From Holtiella tumoricola (lineage in GTDB: Bacteria; Bacillota; Clostridia; Lachnospirales; Cellulosilyticaceae): DNA of 64,000 nucleotides. A program made the position numbers and the translations under genes. The stretch lies in NCBI RefSeq assembly GCF_027857615.1, contig NZ_JAQIFT010000014.1:1-64000 (forward strand). Direction: 5' to 3'. Positions 62,904-64,000 of this stretch are shown here, in pieces. Numbering within the stretch: the first letter of the stretch is position 1; each line of letters opens with the position of its first letter. Below the pieces are notes generated by a model. That model was given only the letters and a program-made list of their open reading frames with translations. It had not been told where the DNA came from and did no database searches.

Positions 62904-63719
62904 TTATGCCTCCTCTCTTTCTTTTCTAAGCTGTCTACGTTGTTTTGATCCTACAATTATATTTTTAATTCCAATAAAGATTAGAGCAATAATACAGCAT
63001 CCTAATCCACCAACACCAATAGCAACCAAGCTACCAAATAAACATAGCATACCCATTGATGCCATTCCTGCTGTTGCTGTAAAGCCTGCCATTCCTAACC
63101 CAAGCACCCCCACTCCTAATGCTAAGACACTAAAGAAAATACCCATTCCTAGTACAAAGATTGCTGCTCCTCCAAATGTCACCGCTATAGGCAAACCAAA
63201 TAAAATAGCACATGCTAGTAGAATACCATTTAATAATGAACTTCCTACTTTCTTCTTCTTCTTTTTAAATTCTTCTTTTTTAGCAGAATTATATGATGCG
63301 TAAGATGTATCTTGTCTAGGTCCTGCTGTATCTTGTTGTTTATATGATTGCTCATTTGTATTTGTATACTTTTGATATGCCGCTTGATCTTCACCTTGAT
63401 TATTATGATTTACATTTACCTTTGGTTCACTATAAGTATTGGCCTTTGGTTCTGTGTGAACCTTATCTTCTGTATAAGTGTTATATGCTGATTCATTATG
63501 CATTTTCACTTCTTCTTGCTGTTTTGGTTTCTCCTCTACTTGAGGCATTTCTATCTCTTGCACGTTTCTTGAAATCTTTTGAACAGCAACAGCAGCTGTT
63601 TCACCTTGCTCCATTCCACCGGTTTTTTCACGTTTAAAATCTTCATCCTCTAATACTGGTAAGAACTCTACATCTATAATATCTGATAACTGATTTAATT
63701 TATCTCTTTCATCGCTCAT
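62904..63719 (-). CDS. membrane protein with glycine-rich helices, first gene of the envelope operon
   Basis: Protein of 271 residues. The first 155 are acidic, Gln/Asn/Tyr-rich and likely disordered (repeated KVHTEPKANTYSEPKVN-like text). The next hundred form three or four Gly-rich helices (about 165-185, 190-215, 220-250), like those of DUF1700-type proteins. It ends with a basic tail (KQRRQLRKEREE). I do not recognise the family with confidence. It is first in an operon with the DUF4097 protein and the two-component pair. Confidence 0.65.
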   Translation of the reverse strand: MSDERDKLNQLSDIIDVEFLPVLEDEDFKREKTGGMEQGETAAVAVQKISRNVQEIEMPQVEEKPKQQEEVKMHNESAYNTYTEDKVHTEPKANTYSEPKVNVNHNNQGEDQAAYQKYTNTNEQSYKQQDTAGPRQDTSYASYNSAKKEEFKKKKKKVGSSLLNGILLACAILFGLPIAVTFGGAAIFVLGMGIFFSVLALGVGVLGLGMAGFTATAGMASMGMLCLFGSLVAIGVGGLGCCIIALIFIGIKNIIVGSKQRRQLRKEREEA

Positions 63720-63753
63720 CTTCCCTAGCTCCTTTTTAACTTTATCTTATAAA

Positions 63754-63783
63754 TCTATATTACCCCGAACTTCTTAATGTCCA
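63754..63783 (-). promoter_or_regulatory. candidate promoter of the envelope operon
   Basis: TGGACA (63778-63783), 18 bases, TATAGA (63754-63759) on the minus strand, about 30 bases before the first gene. Confidence 0.5.
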
Positions 63784-63796
63784 TACCGGATAAAGT

Positions 63797-63813
63797 TTAA
63801 GATTTCTTAAGAA
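63797..63813 (-). promoter_or_regulatory. direct repeat, candidate OmpR-type operator
   Basis: TCTTAA occurs twice, exactly ten bases apart (63797-63802 and 63807-63812), 13 bases upstream of the -35 box. Ten-base direct repeats are the usual sites of OmpR-type regulators. Confidence 0.42.
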
Positions 63814-63829
63814 CTTTCTTATATTAAAT

Positions 63830-63887
63830 AAAGATAGCACCTCCAAAGCTAGATATACTTTGTCTAACCTCTAGAGATGCTATCTTT
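63830..63887 (-). terminator. terminator of the MutS-family gene
   Basis: AAAGATAGCA (63830-63839) pairs with TGCTATCTTT (63878-63887) at the base of a longer structure, with an inner loop and T-rich sequence after it on the minus strand. Confidence 0.72.
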
Positions 63888-63900
63888 AAAACTGTTTATT

Positions 63901-64000
63901 TTATTCAATAACCTCTATACCAACCATCTTCATGAGATACTTAGCGTTTGTAGTCGTAGAGTGACCTTTTCTAAGCTTATAATCAAATTTAATAGTATCT
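63901..64000 (-). CDS. MutS-family protein, C-terminal end only
   Basis: The last 32 codons of a gene entering from the right. They read IKFDYKLRKGHSTTTNAKYL and then MKMVGIEVIE and a stop. The FDYKLxxGxSTTTNAxxLxxxxGI pattern is the end of the ATPase domain V in small MutS-related proteins. The identity rests on this tail only. Confidence 0.6.
   Translation of the reverse strand, partial: DTIKFDYKLRKGHSTTTNAKYLMKMVGIEVIE

Overview
The window is low-GC DNA from a spore-forming, flagellated member of the Clostridia. The signs are AT-rich intergenic DNA, strong AGGAGG ribosome binding sites, the sporulation-linked genes yyaC and bofA, a FabT/FabK-type fatty acid cluster, flagellin with a FliS-like chaperone, a four-subunit ferredoxin-dependent 2-oxoacid oxidoreductase and a membrane pyrophosphatase. 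The gene content fits the Lachnospirales (Cellulosilyticum-like); this is inference, not a database result. Most genes lie on the minus strand. I see no CRISPR array, no tRNA gene and no intact insertion sequence.

Layout. 1-135: promoter and leader of what looks like an rRNA operon running off the left edge. 0.4-3.1 kb: NitT/TauT-type ABC importer. 3.2-8.1 kb: cvpA pair, glycogen synthase, and an unusual membrane protein with an MPN-like domain and LysM. 8.3-11.3 kb: yyaC, a membrane protein, and a PTS_EIIC_2 transporter behind a NiaR-type regulator, with a clear operator inside its promoter. 11.5-16.0 kb: pgi, unknown membrane protein, mtnN, HMA2-like protein, tocopherol-cyclase-like protein. 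16.2-26.0 kb: one fatty acid operon in the order fabT-fabH-acpP-fabK-fabD-fabG-fabF-accB-fabZ-accC-accD-accA. 26.1-38.1 kb: small membrane protein, ABC-F ATPase, GGDEF-EAL protein, pyrG, then malic enzyme-murG-soluble MCP, and asnB. 38.2-41.0 kb: HIT protein and three poorly known proteins, one a flavodoxin-SCP2 fusion. 41.0-41.3 kb: non-coding DNA rich in DnaA-box-like sequences. 41.4-44.4 kb: porCDAB. 44.8-51 kb: lone HNH-associated N-terminal domain, bofA and DUF2508, flagellin, FliS-like protein, a hidden 50-codon gene, and a large DUF6240-like protein. 51.1-59.0 kb: CNNM/CorC protein, DUF3892 protein, NhaC antiporter, membrane pyrophosphatase, MprF. 59.1-63.7 kb: envelope two-component operon. 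63.9 kb to the end: C-terminus of a MutS-family protein.

Genes that work together. The fab/acc operon makes malonyl-CoA and extends acyl chains. FabT-like boxes at the operon promoter and again before fabD suggest feedback control by its first gene. porCDAB links pyruvate (or a related 2-oxoacid) to reduced ferredoxin, and its promoter carries a separate palindrome. The last operon pairs an OmpR-type regulator and histidine kinase with a DUF4097 protein and a glycine-rich membrane protein, and converges on mprF; this fits cell-envelope stress sensing.

Many starts were moved from the longest open frame to an internal codon with a proper ribosome binding site. Those choices are stated entry by entry.
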